Assembly: GCA_900100835.1 (NCBI GenBank)
Contig: FNCM01000015.1
Coordinates: 1 to 64,000, forward strand
Source: Selenomonas sp. WCT3
Lineage (GTDB): Bacteria > Bacillota > Negativicutes > Selenomonadales > Selenomonadaceae
Direction: 5' to 3'
Length of the DNA stretch: 64,000 bases
Shown here: piece by piece, positions 43,227-52,125 of the stretch
How the letters are laid out: the number at the start of each line of letters is the position of its first letter
How positions within the stretch are numbered: the first letter of the stretch is position 1
Made by a program: the position numbers and the translations under genes
Notes under the pieces: generated by a model
What the model saw: only the letters and a program-made list of their open reading frames with translations
Databases searched by the model: none
What the model was told of the DNA's origin: nothing

Positions 43227-44081
43227 ATGCCGCTGGTAAATATGAAGGAATTGCTGGCCAAATCGGATGCTGGCTTTGCGGTAGGAGCCTTTAATGTTTC
43301 GGATATGGAGATGGCCATGGGGGCCATCAAGGCTGCTGAGGAGCTGAAGGCGCCCCTTATTTTGCAGATTGCCGAGGGCCGTTTGCGCTATTCCCCTTTA
43401 GAGCTTTTGGGGCCGGTGATGATAGCTGCGGCCAGGAAATGCACCATGCCCACCGCCGTTCATCTGGATCATGGACGTACCTTGGAAACGGTGCGACTGG
43501 CGCTGAGCCTCGGTTTTACCTCTGTTATGTTTGACGGCTCCCATTATCCGTTGGCGGAAAATATTGAAAGGACCCGGGAAATTGTGACGATGGCGGAAAA
43601 ATTCGGCGCGTCGGTGGAAGGGGAAATCGGCAGTATTGGCGGTGCTGAAGGGGATATGGCTTCGGCGGATATTCAGGTGACTTCGGTGGCAGAAGCCAAG
43701 CGTTTCGCGGAGGAAACGAAGGTGGATGCCCTGGCGGTGGCTATTGGCACGGCTCATGGGAATTATAAGGAAACGCCCCATTTGCGAATTGACCGATTAA
43801 AAGAAATTCATGGGGCACTGGATACACCGCTGGTGCTTCACGGTGGAACGGGACTTACCCCAGAAGATTTCCAAAACTGCCTGGAAAATGGCATTACCAA
43901 GATAAATATTGCGACGGCCTCTTATGATAATTCGGCGGCAAAGATTAAAGCCGTGCACAAGGCCAAGCCAAATGCTAACTATTTTGACTTCAGTGATGCG
44001 ATTTGTGTGGGGACTTACGAAAATGTTAAGAAGCACATGGAAATTTTTGGACTTAAGGGCAAGGCTGGGTTATATAATTAA
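43227..44081 (+). CDS. iolJ: Class II aldolase, probably 6-phospho-5-dehydro-2-deoxy-D-gluconate aldolase
   Basis: A 284-residue zinc aldolase of the FbaA/GatY family. The N-terminal VGAFNVSDMEMAMGAIKAAE, AVHLDHGRTLE (Asp and His), GEIGSIGGAEG, AIGTAHGNYK and VLHGGTGL supply catalytic and zinc-binding residues. In the iol pathway IolJ splits the phosphorylated intermediate into dihydroxyacetone phosphate and malonate semialdehyde. Position between the dehydrogenase and iolC supports IolJ over a glycolytic aldolase, though side activity is possible. Confidence 0.87.
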   Translation: MPLVNMKELLAKSDAGFAVGAFNVSDMEMAMGAIKAAEELKAPLILQIAEGRLRYSPLELLGPVMIAAARKCTMPTAVHLDHGRTLETVRLALSLGFTSVMFDGSHYPLAENIERTREIVTMAEKFGASVEGEIGSIGGAEGDMASADIQVTSVAEAKRFAEETKVDALAVAIGTAHGNYKETPHLRIDRLKEIHGALDTPLVLHGGTGLTPEDFQNCLENGITKINIATASYDNSAAKIKAVHKAKPNANYFDFSDAICVGTYENVKKHMEIFGLKGKAGLYN

Positions 44082-44094
44082 AGAGGCAGCCTGT

Positions 44095-44169
44095 TTGCTG
44101 GTTGGTATTGGTGGTTTGCTTTTGGCGGTACTTTTTGGCCTGCTGATTAAAGCAACCGGAAGAGATTGA
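44095..44169 (+). CDS. Possible 24-residue membrane peptide between iolJ and iolC
   Basis: TTG 44095, with AGAGG eight bases upstream, opens a frame for LVGIGGLLLAVLFGLLIKAT and GRD before TGA. The composition is that of a single membrane helix with a basic end. It fills most of the 112-bp gap between iolJ and iolC. It could be chance; conservation in relatives would decide. Confidence 0.3.
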   Translation: MLVGIGGLLLAVLFGLLIKATGRD

Positions 44170-44193
44170 AAAATCCTTGGAGGGTGTATTGAT

Positions 44194-45228
44194 ATGGCAC
44201 TGATTGAATTTGACCAGAAGAAGGAACGGGACATTGTGTTGATTGGGCGGGTGACGTTGGATTTTAATCCCAATGAAATCAACCGCACCTTAGATAAGGT
44301 GGAGACCTTTTCCATGTATTTGGGCGGCTCCCCGGGCAACATTGCCGTCGGCGTGAATCGCCTAGGCAAGAAAGTTGGCTTCATCGGCTGTGTATCCGAT
44401 GACCAATTTGGGGATTTCGTGTTGAATTATTTTGAGAGCCGGGGCATTGATACATCCCAGATGGTGCGGGCTAAAAATGGGGAGCGCATCGGCCTTACTT
44501 TTACGGAAATCAAGAGCCCTACGGAAAGCAGTATTCTCATGTACCGTGACCGGGTGGCCGATTTGGAGATTGCCCCGGAGGATATTCACGAAGATTATAT
44601 TGCCGGTTCCAAGATTTTGCTGATTTCCGGTGTGGCCCTTTCCAAGAGCCCTTCCCGGGAAGCTTGCCTGCTGGCTTTGCAGTACGCGAAAAAACACGGC
44701 ACCAAGGTCATATTTGACGCCGATTATCGTCCTTACAGCTGGCGTTCCGACAAAGATATCTGCGTTTACTACTCGCTGGTGGCCCGGTTTGCCGATGTCA
44801 TCATCGGTTCCCGGGATGAGATTGACCTTATTGAGGGACTGCCGGTGCTGGCCAATGATGTGCCGGACCATGAGATTGCTGAAAAGTATATCGAAAACGG
44901 CGCGAAGATTGTCATCATCAAACACGGCAAGAAGGGGTCGATTGGCTATACGGCAGACAAGCATGCCTACAAAGTCGAGTCCTATCACATCAAACTGCTG
45001 AAGTCTTTTGGCGGTGGCGATGCCTATGCGAGCGCCTTTATCTATGGCCTGCTGGAAGGCTGGAGCGTGCCGGATTCCCTGCAGCATGCCACGGCTCATG
45101 CCGCCATGGTGGTGGCTAGCCACAGCTGCTCCAACGCCATGCAGACGGCGGAACAGATTGAAGCCTTTATGCAGGAGCATAAGGATGAAAAGGTAATTAC
45201 GGAACTTGACTGGGAGGCTAAATTATGA
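44194..45228 (+). CDS. iolC: 5-dehydro-2-deoxygluconokinase
   Basis: A 344-residue PfkB-family sugar kinase that phosphorylates 2-deoxy-5-keto-D-gluconate. It has the N-terminal IGRVTLDFNPNEI, LGGSPGNIAVGVNRLGKKVG and the catalytic motif SFGGGDAYASAF with its base Asp. Neighbouring iolJ, iolB and iolD fix the assignment. The final TGA overlaps the iolB ATG in ATGA. Confidence 0.93.
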   Translation: MALIEFDQKKERDIVLIGRVTLDFNPNEINRTLDKVETFSMYLGGSPGNIAVGVNRLGKKVGFIGCVSDDQFGDFVLNYFESRGIDTSQMVRAKNGERIGLTFTEIKSPTESSILMYRDRVADLEIAPEDIHEDYIAGSKILLISGVALSKSPSREACLLALQYAKKHGTKVIFDADYRPYSWRSDKDICVYYSLVARFADVIIGSRDEIDLIEGLPVLANDVPDHEIAEKYIENGAKIVIIKHGKKGSIGYTADKHAYKVESYHIKLLKSFGGGDAYASAFIYGLLEGWSVPDSLQHATAHAAMVVASHSCSNAMQTAEQIEAFMQEHKDEKVITELDWEAKL

Positions 45229-46016
45229 GATTCGGCAGATTGGGAACGGAATTGAAGCATGGATATAATGCTATGACCACCCGCGGCAGTGATATGCTGA
45301 TGGATATCGGCTATCAGGTTATGAAGGAAGGCGAGGCCGTGGATTTCCAGGACAAGGTGCAGGAAACGGCTTTCGTCATTTTGACGGGCAAGGTGGAAGT
45401 CGCTTGGGATGGCAAGAAAGAGGTTATGGAGCGTCATTCCCTCTTTGATGAGAATCCCTACTGTCTCCATGTTCCTCGTGGGGTGGAAGTGACAATCAAG
45501 GCTTTGATTCCTTCGGAGGTGCTGGTGCAGCAGACTGTAAACGATAGGGATTTTGCGCCGGTGTTTTACCGGCCGGAAGATGTACAGGCGGATGTCTTTG
45601 GCAAGGGCCTTTGGAAGGGCACAGCGGAGCGCACGGTACGCACCATTTTTGACTATGACAATGCGCCCTATTCCAATATGGTAAATGGTGAGGTCATCAA
45701 TAGTCCGGGGCGCTGGTCTGGTTATATCCCTCACAATCATCCCCAGCCGGAGGTCTATACCTACAAATTCGACAAGCCGCAGGGCTTTGGCGCTTGCTTT
45801 ATCGGGGACGATGCCTTCAAGATTACCCATAACAGCTGGTCGGAACTTTCCGGTGGACTTATGCATCCCCAGGTTACGGCTCCGGGCTATGCCATGTGGT
45901 ACAGCTGGATGATTCGCCATCTGCCGGATAATCCTTGGAAGAAGACGCGGACGGATTTGCCGGAACATACCTGGCTGCTGGACCCTGAGGCCCAGATTTG
46001 GGAACCCAAAAGATAA
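45225..46016 (+). CDS. iolB: 5-deoxy-glucuronate isomerase
   Basis: A 263-residue bicupin metal enzyme converting 5-deoxy-glucuronate to 2-deoxy-5-keto-gluconate. It contains [20 protein letters not shown] with the metal-binding His/Glu set and [13 protein letters not shown] near the end. Coupled to iolC by a four-base overlap and followed by iolD after 28 bases. Confidence 0.93.
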   Translation: MRFGRLGTELKHGYNAMTTRGSDMLMDIGYQVMKEGEAVDFQDKVQETAFVILTGKVEVAWDGKKEVMERHSLFDENPYCLHVPRGVEVTIKALIPSEVLVQQTVNDRDFAPVFYRPEDVQADVFGKGLWKGTAERTVRTIFDYDNAPYSNMVNGEVINSPGRWSGYIPHNHPQPEVYTYKFDKPQGFGACFIGDDAFKITHNSWSELSGGLMHPQVTAPGYAMWYSWMIRHLPDNPWKKTRTDLPEHTWLLDPEAQIWEPKR

Positions 46017-46044
46017 ACGATATCCTGCGGAGGAGGGCTTAAAT

Positions 46045-47997
46045 ATGGCTAAGACAATCAGACTCACTGTGGCACAGGCTTTGGTGAAGTTCCTTAATAA
46101 TCAGTATATTGAATTTGATGGAAAAGAAAATCCCATGTTTGCCGGCATCTTTGGCATCTTTGGCCATGGCAATGTGGTGGGACTGGGGCAGGCTTTGGAG
46201 CAGGACCCGGGGCACCTCATCATGCACATGGGACGAAATGAGCAGGGTATGGCCCATGCCGCTATGGGCTATGCGAAGCAGAAGCGCCGGAAACAGATTT
46301 ATGCCTGCACTTCTTCTGTGGGACCAGGCGCCGCTAACATGGTGACGGCGGCTGCTACGGCTACCGCAAACTGCATTCCCGTCTTGTTCCTGCCCGGCGA
46401 TACCTATGCGGACCGTCAGCCAGACCCGGTGCTGCAGCAGATGGAGCAGCCCAATAGCCTAAGCGTCACCACCAACGATGCCTTCAAGGCTGTCTGCAAA
46501 TATTGGGATCGGGTGACCCGGCCGGAAATTTTGATGACGGCCTGCATCAATGCCATGCGAGTCCTAACTGACCCGGCGGATACCGGCGCGGTCTGCATTG
46601 CTCTGCCCCAGGATGTCGAGGGTGAGGCTTGGGATTATCCCGAGTATTTTTTTCAGAAACGGGTGCATCATATCGACCGGGTGAAACCCTCTGAGCGGGC
46701 TATCCGCGAGGCAGTAGATTTAATTCGCCGCAAGAAGAAACCAATCATGATTTTTGGCGGTGGCGTGAAGTATTCGGAAGCGGAGGATACTTTCCGCAAA
46801 TTTGCTGAGAAATACGGTATTGCCTTTGGCGAGACCCAGGCAGGTAAGGGAACCATCACCTGGGAGCATCCTTTGAATCTCGGCGGCCTGGGAGAGACGG
46901 GCGGACTGGGGGCTAACACTATCGCCGCTGATGCAGATCTGGTTATCGGTGTTGGCACTCGCTATACGGATTTCACGACTTCTTCCAAGTGGATTTACCA
47001 GAACCCCGACGTGGAGTACCTGAACATCAACGTGAGCAAATTCCATGCCTATAAGATGGATGGCCTGCAGGTGGTGGGCGATGCTGGTGCAGCCTTGGAG
47101 ATGCTCGATGAGGCATTGTCGGGCACCGGTTATCATGTGTCTAAGGAGTATGAGTCCGAGGTAAAAGCGGCTAAAGAAGCCTATGATAAAGAAGTGGATC
47201 GCCTCTATCATATCGAGTATACCGGTGAGGATTTTGTGCCGGAGGTCAATGATGATTTTGACTTCAAGAAAGCCGCCAAAGAATTTATCGAATTGACAGG
47301 CTGCAGTCTGCCCCAAACGGCGGTGTTGGGCACGGTGAACGAATGTATCGACAAGAATGCCGTCATCGTTGGTGCTTCCGGCAGCTTGCCGGGGGATTTG
47401 CAGCGGGCATGGCGGGCTAAATCCGTGGGAAGCTATCATGTGGAGTACGGTTTTTCCTGCATGGGCTATGAGGTAAATGCCGCTTTGGGGGTCAAGATGG
47501 CCGAACCAGACCGGGAGGTCTATGCGCTGGTAGGCGATTATGCTTATATGATGCTCCATTCGGAACTTCCCGCCTCCATAGCCGAAGGCAAGAAGATCAA
47601 TGTCATTCTCTTTGATAACATGAGTGGCGGCTGCATCAATAACTTGGAAGTGGGCCATGGTCAGGGCAGCTATGGTACGGAATTCCGCAGCCGCAATGAT
47701 AAGACGGGGCAGCTGGATGGCCGTTTAGTGCCTGTGGATTTTGCCATGAATGCTCGTTCCTATGGCTGCGTGGCGTATACGGTTCACACCATCGAAGAAT
47801 TGAAGGCAGCCATTGAGGATGCCAAAAAGCAGACGGTTTCTACCCTTATCGATGTGAAGGTCTTGCCCAAGACCATGGTTCATGGCTATGGGGACTGGTG
47901 GCGCGTAGGCGTGGCCCAGGTATCGGAAAACCAGAAGGTCAATGCGTGTTACGAAAAGGTCATGAAACCCCATTACGATGCGGCAAGGAAATATTGA
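46045..47997 (+). CDS. iolD: 3D-(3,5/4)-trihydroxycyclohexane-1,2-dione hydrolase
   Basis: A 650-residue thiamine-diphosphate enzyme that opens the inositol ring derivative. It has [20 protein letters not shown] with the catalytic Glu and [20 protein letters not shown]. The C-terminal cofactor motif begins [12 protein letters not shown] and continues to NNLEVGHG. Last gene of the first iol transcription unit, followed by a terminator. Confidence 0.94.
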   Translation: MAKTIRLTVAQALVKFLNNQYIEFDGKENPMFAGIFGIFGHGNVVGLGQALEQDPGHLIMHMGRNEQGMAHAAMGYAKQKRRKQIYACTSSVGPGAANMVTAAATATANCIPVLFLPGDTYADRQPDPVLQQMEQPNSLSVTTNDAFKAVCKYWDRVTRPEILMTACINAMRVLTDPADTGAVCIALPQDVEGEAWDYPEYFFQKRVHHIDRVKPSERAIREAVDLIRRKKKPIMIFGGGVKYSEAEDTFRKFAEKYGIAFGETQAGKGTITWEHPLNLGGLGETGGLGANTIAADADLVIGVGTRYTDFTTSSKWIYQNPDVEYLNINVSKFHAYKMDGLQVVGDAGAALEMLDEALSGTGYHVSKEYESEVKAAKEAYDKEVDRLYHIEYTGEDFVPEVNDDFDFKKAAKEFIELTGCSLPQTAVLGTVNECIDKNAVIVGASGSLPGDLQRAWRAKSVGSYHVEYGFSCMGYEVNAALGVKMAEPDREVYALVGDYAYMMLHSELPASIAEGKKINVILFDNMSGGCINNLEVGHGQGSYGTEFRSRNDKTGQLDGRLVPVDFAMNARSYGCVAYTVHTIEELKAAIEDAKKQTVSTLIDVKVLPKTMVHGYGDWWRVGVAQVSENQKVNACYEKVMKPHYDAARKY

Positions 47998-48008
47998 TTA
48001 GCTGAGAG

Positions 48009-48040
48009 CAGGCAGCACTTCCAGGTGCTGCCTGTTTTTT
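48009..48040 (+). terminator. Terminator after iolD
   Basis: CAGGCAGCAC pairs with GTGCTGCCTG around a short loop, then a run of T. Confidence 0.9.
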
Positions 48041-48067
48041 TCTGGATTTTTCTATTAACAGCAGGAG

Positions 48068-48084
48068 CAAGATTTTATAGTATT
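48068..48084 (+). promoter_or_regulatory. 17-bp motif shared with the iolG upstream region
   Basis: CAAGATTTTATAGTATT occurs here, 196 bp before the transporter gene, and again exactly at 51934-51950 before iolG. It is a candidate operator for the AraC regulator or IolR. Confidence 0.5.
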
Positions 48085-48280
48085 GTGGAGAGAATGCGTG
48101 GCTTTGCCTGGGATGTTTCGGTTTTTCTCGCGTTTTCTAAGAGTATTTTATACGGTTTATTATCAATAAAAACAATTTTCTATAGAAACAATAGTAAGAA
48201 AATAGATATAATATAATCAAAAGATGTACAAAAGGCGCCAAAACATCACAGAAATTATCAATTTAATAGGAGGACTGGTA

Positions 48281-49657
48281 ATGATGAGTACAGAAAACGC
48301 ACAGCTTTCCTGGAAAACCAGGATTGCCTACGGATTAGGCGATACAGCCCAGAATGTGGTCTGGGGGGCCATGGGTATCTTAACCTTCTTCTACACGGAT
48401 TATGCTGGTATCGACCCGGCTATTGTCGGTTTGGTCATGCTTCTTTCACGCTGTTTTGATGGTTTCTCCGATGTTGTCATGGGGTTCTTGGTGGAAAAGA
48501 CCCATTCCAAATGGGGAAAATCCCGTCCCTGGATCCTTTGGATGAGTATCCCCTTTGCGGTGTCGATTATTCTTATCTATACCGTGCCGCAAACTACGTC
48601 AGCTTTGCAGTTTGCCTATATCTTTGTAACGTATAATTTCTGCACGACATTCTGCTACACCGCTTTGAACCTTCCCTACGGCAGTCTTTCGGCGATGATG
48701 ACTCGGCTTTCTAAGGAAAGGGATATGCTTTCCATTACGCGTATGTGCCTGTCTCCTTGGGGCCGTATCCTTTCGGTTTCAGCTACGCTGCCGCTGGTAA
48801 AAGTATTTGGTGACAGTCAGATGGCCTGGGTTGAGGTCATGAGCCTCTGGGCGGTAGTCGGTTTGGCACTGCTTATTTTCTGCTTCCGCAACTGTGAGGA
48901 AACCGTTGTGATTGAAGCCCGTGATAAATCAGAAGATAAGATTCCGGTAAAACGGGCCCTGAAAGGCCTGGCTGTGAATAAGTATTTCTGGGCTGGCATG
49001 ACCATTTGGATGATGCAGAATGTTATCTTTACCGTTACGGGTACTATTCTCCCGTATTATTGCAAATATATCTTCAACAATGATTCCCTTTACAGTGGCT
49101 TGTATCTTCTTGAGACGCTGGTTACCATCGGGGTCATGGCACTTTTCAGTCCCAAACTGCTGCAGCGTTTCGGTAAGCGAAACATGAGCCTGGGCGGCGT
49201 GCTTATCTGCCTGGTTGGCCATCTGATTTTCCTGCTTAATCCTGAGGATTTCAATATGCTGGTGTTCAGTTGCGTTATCCGCGGCATTGGCTTTGCGCCG
49301 ATTCAGTCGGTTATCTTCGGTTTCCTGGGAGATGCTGTTGAGTATGGACAGTGGAAGAGCCACCTGCGCCAGGAGGGCTTGGTATTCTCCGGTGGTTCGG
49401 TGGGTACTAAGGTAGGTACTGGTCTTACCAGCGCCATCCTGACAGGTCTTCTTTCCTATGCTGGCTATGTGGCAACAGCCACGGGATCGGTAGCACAGAC
49501 GCCGGCTGTTATCAGCATGATTATGAGTATCTATATGTATGCACCGCTAGTGGTTTGGGGCGTTCTGATTGTGGTATTGGTGAACTACAAACTGGATAAA
49601 GAATATCCGGCTATCATGCAGGAACTGGTACACCGTGAAGCTTTAGGCCAGATGTAA
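48281..49657 (+). CDS. GPH-family sugar:cation symporter, probably for inositol
   Basis: A 458-residue, 12-span transporter. It has the family-typical start WKTRIAYGLGDTAQNVVWG, RCFDGFSDVVMGFLVEKTHS and GKSRPWILWMSIPFAVSI. GPH carriers import glycosides, pentosides and hexuronides with Na+ or H+. Location between iolD and iolG makes myo-inositol or a derivative the likely substrate. Two adjacent ATGs (48281, 48284) follow AGGAGG. Confidence 0.85.
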   Translation: MMSTENAQLSWKTRIAYGLGDTAQNVVWGAMGILTFFYTDYAGIDPAIVGLVMLLSRCFDGFSDVVMGFLVEKTHSKWGKSRPWILWMSIPFAVSIILIYTVPQTTSALQFAYIFVTYNFCTTFCYTALNLPYGSLSAMMTRLSKERDMLSITRMCLSPWGRILSVSATLPLVKVFGDSQMAWVEVMSLWAVVGLALLIFCFRNCEETVVIEARDKSEDKIPVKRALKGLAVNKYFWAGMTIWMMQNVIFTVTGTILPYYCKYIFNNDSLYSGLYLLETLVTIGVMALFSPKLLQRFGKRNMSLGGVLICLVGHLIFLLNPEDFNMLVFSCVIRGIGFAPIQSVIFGFLGDAVEYGQWKSHLRQEGLVFSGGSVGTKVGTGLTSAILTGLLSYAGYVATATGSVAQTPAVISMIMSIYMYAPLVVWGVLIVVLVNYKLDKEYPAIMQELVHREALGQM

Positions 49658-49667
49658 AAAGGAGTTT

Positions 49668-50276
49668 ATGATGAAAGAGAATACGCTGATTACGATTACC
49701 CGCCAATATGGCAGCGGCGGCCGGGAAGTATCGGAAATCCTGGCCAAGCGCATGGGGGTGCGCCGCTACGACCGAAAGATTGTCAGTATGGCGGCAGAAG
49801 AAATGGGACACGGAGCAGATATTGAGAGCATCGTCGCCTCATCTTATGCGTCGCCGGAAACCAGTAAACCTTATTTTCAGCAGGGGGGATTTGGCCGGGT
49901 GGCTGATTACAATCGCCGTTATCTCGAGCAGGCCAAGGCTATTCTGGCCATTGCCAAACGCGGCGAAGGGGCGGTGTTCCTGGGGCGCTGTGCGGATTTT
50001 GTTTTGAAGGACTGTCCAGAGCATTATTCCTTCTTCATTTACGCCGATGACGCTTTTCGTGAGGAACGGGCGAAGAGCGAGTACGATGAGAAGACTGTGA
50101 AAGAACTCGATGCGGTGGATGAACAGCGGCGCAATTACTACGCGTATTATACTGGCCGCAAGTGGGGAGATCCACAAAACTATGATATGATGATTAATAC
50201 GAGCCGAATTTCGCTGGAGGAGGCAGCAGACCTTATCCAAAGCTATGTAGAAATGCGCCAGGCGAAAAAAGAATGA
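49668..50276 (+). CDS. Cytidylate-kinase-like protein
   Basis: A 202-residue P-loop-type protein of the cytidylate kinase-like family. It begins LITITRQYGSGGREVSEILA, followed by VRRYDRKIVSMAAEEMG and GAVFLGRCADFVLKDCP. Such proteins are widespread in anaerobic Firmicutes and Bacteroidota, separate from housekeeping Cmk, and their substrate is unknown. It follows the transporter by ten bases, so is co-transcribed with it. A role in inositol use is unproven. Confidence 0.75.
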   Translation: MMKENTLITITRQYGSGGREVSEILAKRMGVRRYDRKIVSMAAEEMGHGADIESIVASSYASPETSKPYFQQGGFGRVADYNRRYLEQAKAILAIAKRGEGAVFLGRCADFVLKDCPEHYSFFIYADDAFREERAKSEYDEKTVKELDAVDEQRRNYYAYYTGRKWGDPQNYDMMINTSRISLEEAADLIQSYVEMRQAKKE

Positions 50277-50301
50277 AAGCGTATAGAAAAGGGCTGTGAA
50301 A

Positions 50302-50580
50302 TTACAGTTTATCGGTTAGTGGAACCTTATTCGAAGCAGCTCTTCGCCGCCGCTAGGGGCAGTGCCAACACTACGCGGGAGATGTTTTTCTAAACGAAAT
50401 TTTTATCTTTAATTAAGCATCGAAAAAGTTGCAAAACGCGCTTCGCTTGAACGATAGCAATTTTTCGACGAACGATGAGGATAAAAATTTCGTTCTTCAC
50501 GAAAAACATCAAACGCTTCGTTTATGGCACTGCCCCTAGCGGCGGCTGAGTCTGTGGCGAATTTCCCCGAGTTTCACCCT
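50302..50580 (-). repeat. Large palindromic repeat, copy 2 (diverged, inverted)
   Basis: A hairpin of the same plan as the copies at 81 and 50602, in opposite orientation. Outer arms 50346-50367 and 50525-50546 pair perfectly over 22 bp. Arms 50381-50390 pair with 50501-50510, and 50393-50407 with 50480-50494. The inner arm 50421-50432 pairs with 50457-50467 apart from one bulged base. Read on the minus strand it aligns with the other copies through AAGCGAAGCGCGTTT in the loop, CTTAATTAAA and the ending AAACTGTAA. Most stem bases differ, but the pairing is kept. Confidence 0.8.
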
Positions 50581-50601
50581 CCGAGGGCGCAGCAATTCGT
50601 G

Positions 50602-50870
50602 CCGACTCTAACCGAGGCGGCGGGGGCCCCAGTACCATAAGCGTAGCCTTGACGTTCCGCGTGAAGCAAGAAATTTTTGCCTGCGTTCTCGTTGGAAAAG
50701 CAGTTTCGTCCAAACGAAGCGCGTTTAACTGTTTTCCAACTCTTAATTAAAAGGCAAAAATTTCTTGTAGCGGGTTGTCACCGGTGGAGCGTTGGTACTG
50801 GGGCCCCCGCCGCCGGCGACTTACCTCGAACACGAACTGGGTACTACTCCCTTGCAAACTGTAATTTGTA
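50602..50870 (+). repeat. Large palindromic repeat, copy 3
   Basis: Nearly identical to 81-345. Outer arms 50616-50637 and 50793-50814 pair perfectly over 22 bp. Arms 50668-50681 and 50753-50766 pair over 14 bp. The inner arm 50691-50705 pairs with 50727-50740 with one bulged G. A short frame inside (50677-50871) is explained by the palindrome and is not called a gene. Confidence 0.85.
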
Positions 50871-50895
50871 AAAACTACGTGGATAAATTCGCAAA

Positions 50896-50937
50896 AGCCT
50901 CCATAAGTTAGATTAATCAATTTAACTTATGGAGGCT
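50896..50937. terminator. Hairpin, possible terminator of the AraC gene
   Basis: AGCCTCCATAAGTTA (50896-50910) pairs perfectly with 50923-50937. Only short T/A runs flank it, so termination is uncertain. Confidence 0.5.
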
Positions 50938-50989
50938 TCTATATTTTATGTCAATATAAAGGCTTTTTCACAGTCCCTTTTGGTGCAAT

Positions 50990-51835
50990 TTACTTGGTCC
51001 AAGTGGAGCGGTAATCTCCCGGGGTTATTCCCGTGGCTGACTTGAAGGCGTTTTGGAAATAATTTGAGTTGTTATAACCGACCCGAGTGGCGATTTCTGT
51101 GATGGTTAGTTGTGTATTGATGAGTAGATTTTGGGCCTCGCCTATGCGGCGCAGAATGACGTATTTCATGGGGGAGAGTCCGATTTCGGAACGGAAGAGA
51201 TGCGAGATGTAATAGGTGTTGGCATGGACGGATTTGGCGATGTCGGCGAGTTTGATGTTCTCTTTATAGTGTCTATCGATATATTCGCGGGCCAGGGTAG
51301 CTGGAGAGGTCCTTGGGACTTCTTTGGGCGAGCTGTGCTTTTGGATGAGCTGACAAATCTTGGTAAGTAGAGCATAAGAAAGGAAGGCTGCCGTTTCTGC
51401 GCCTTGGGGCAGGCGGCTTTCCCGCTCAATGCTGCGGAATAAATCAAGTATGATGGGGTAATCGTCACCGCAGGAAAGAATGGGGGATAACTCTGGGGCG
51501 ATGATTTTTCCAGGAGGGAGTTTGTCTAGGCGTAGATTGCTGAGACCGATGCAGTAGGTATAGAGTTCGCTGCCGTTGCCGCCAAATTCGTCGTGGATTG
51601 ATTTGCTGTTGTAAAAGATAAGATCACCGGTTTTAGCGGTGTAGCGCTTACCATCAATCATAAAAATCCCTGCGCCGTCATAAACCAGTACGATTTCCGT
51701 GATGTGCTGGTGCTCGTGCATACTGCGCGGCATGCGGGAGGATTCGGCATCCACGTTGCAGATATATTCCAATTGGGGCCAGTGCCCTCGTTGGAAGGCG
51801 GAGTGGAAGTGATTGTCCATGAAATATTGCAGCAT
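50990..51835 (-). CDS. AraC-family regulator next to iolG
   Basis: A 281-residue regulator. N-terminal cupin-like ligand domain (MHEHQHITEIVLVYDGAGIF, TGDLIFYNSKSIHDEFGGNG). The C-terminal double helix-turn-helix reads IKLADIAKSVHANTYYISHL and LTITEIATRVGYNNSNYFQN. It is divergent from iolG-iolE and probably activates them in response to inositol or a product, by position only. GGGGG precedes ATG 51835. Confidence 0.82.
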   Translation of the reverse strand: MLQYFMDNHFHSAFQRGHWPQLEYICNVDAESSRMPRSMHEHQHITEIVLVYDGAGIFMIDGKRYTAKTGDLIFYNSKSIHDEFGGNGSELYTYCIGLSNLRLDKLPPGKIIAPELSPILSCGDDYPIILDLFRSIERESRLPQGAETAAFLSYALLTKICQLIQKHSSPKEVPRTSPATLAREYIDRHYKENIKLADIAKSVHANTYYISHLFRSEIGLSPMKYVILRRIGEAQNLLINTQLTITEIATRVGYNNSNYFQNAFKSATGITPGDYRSTWTK

Positions 51836-51933
51836 ATATCTTCAACCCCCTTGTTTGTGATGGTAACTATTATTATTTTATACTGAATGGATGGAATTTG
51901 TCAGCTTTTTTTTCTTTTTGGGTTAGTCAATGA

Positions 51934-51950
51934 CAAGATTTTATAGTATT
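51934..51950 (+). promoter_or_regulatory. 17-bp motif shared with the transporter upstream region
   Basis: Exact second copy of CAAGATTTTATAGTATT, in the araC-iolG divergent region, 176 bp before iolG. The 290-bp region also holds ATGCAAATATGCCAAAATACC-like A-rich half-sites, but nothing further is supported. Confidence 0.5.
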
Positions 51951-52125
51951 AAGGGGGAAATGTTGGCGCAAAACAGATAAACAAGCGGTAAAACGATGCA
52001 AATATGCCAAAATACCGCAGAATCAATGGACACGCCGGTGCTATAATAAAGATAAAGTTAATCAAGAAGAACAAATGAGGTAATCAGAAGTTCTTCAAAT
52101 AATTGAGCGAAAGGCGGAGAGAGTA

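Larger units (their letters stand above)
50287..50980. repeat. Composite palindromic block with terminal inverted repeats
   Basis: The block starts with AAAAGGGCTGTGAAA (50287-50301) and ends with the inverse TTTCACAGTCCCTTTT (50967-50982, one extra base). Between them lie two head-to-head copies of a large palindromic repeat and a simple 15-bp stem. It occupies nearly all of the 713-bp gap between the kinase-like gene and the AraC gene. The ends suggest a mobile origin; no target-site duplication is obvious. Confidence 0.55.

Noticed and set aside
50677..50871. A 64-codon frame inside the palindromic repeat, also present near-identically at 156-350
   Set aside because: Its conservation is fully explained by repetition of the DNA element; it has no ribosome binding site and spans both arms of a palindrome.
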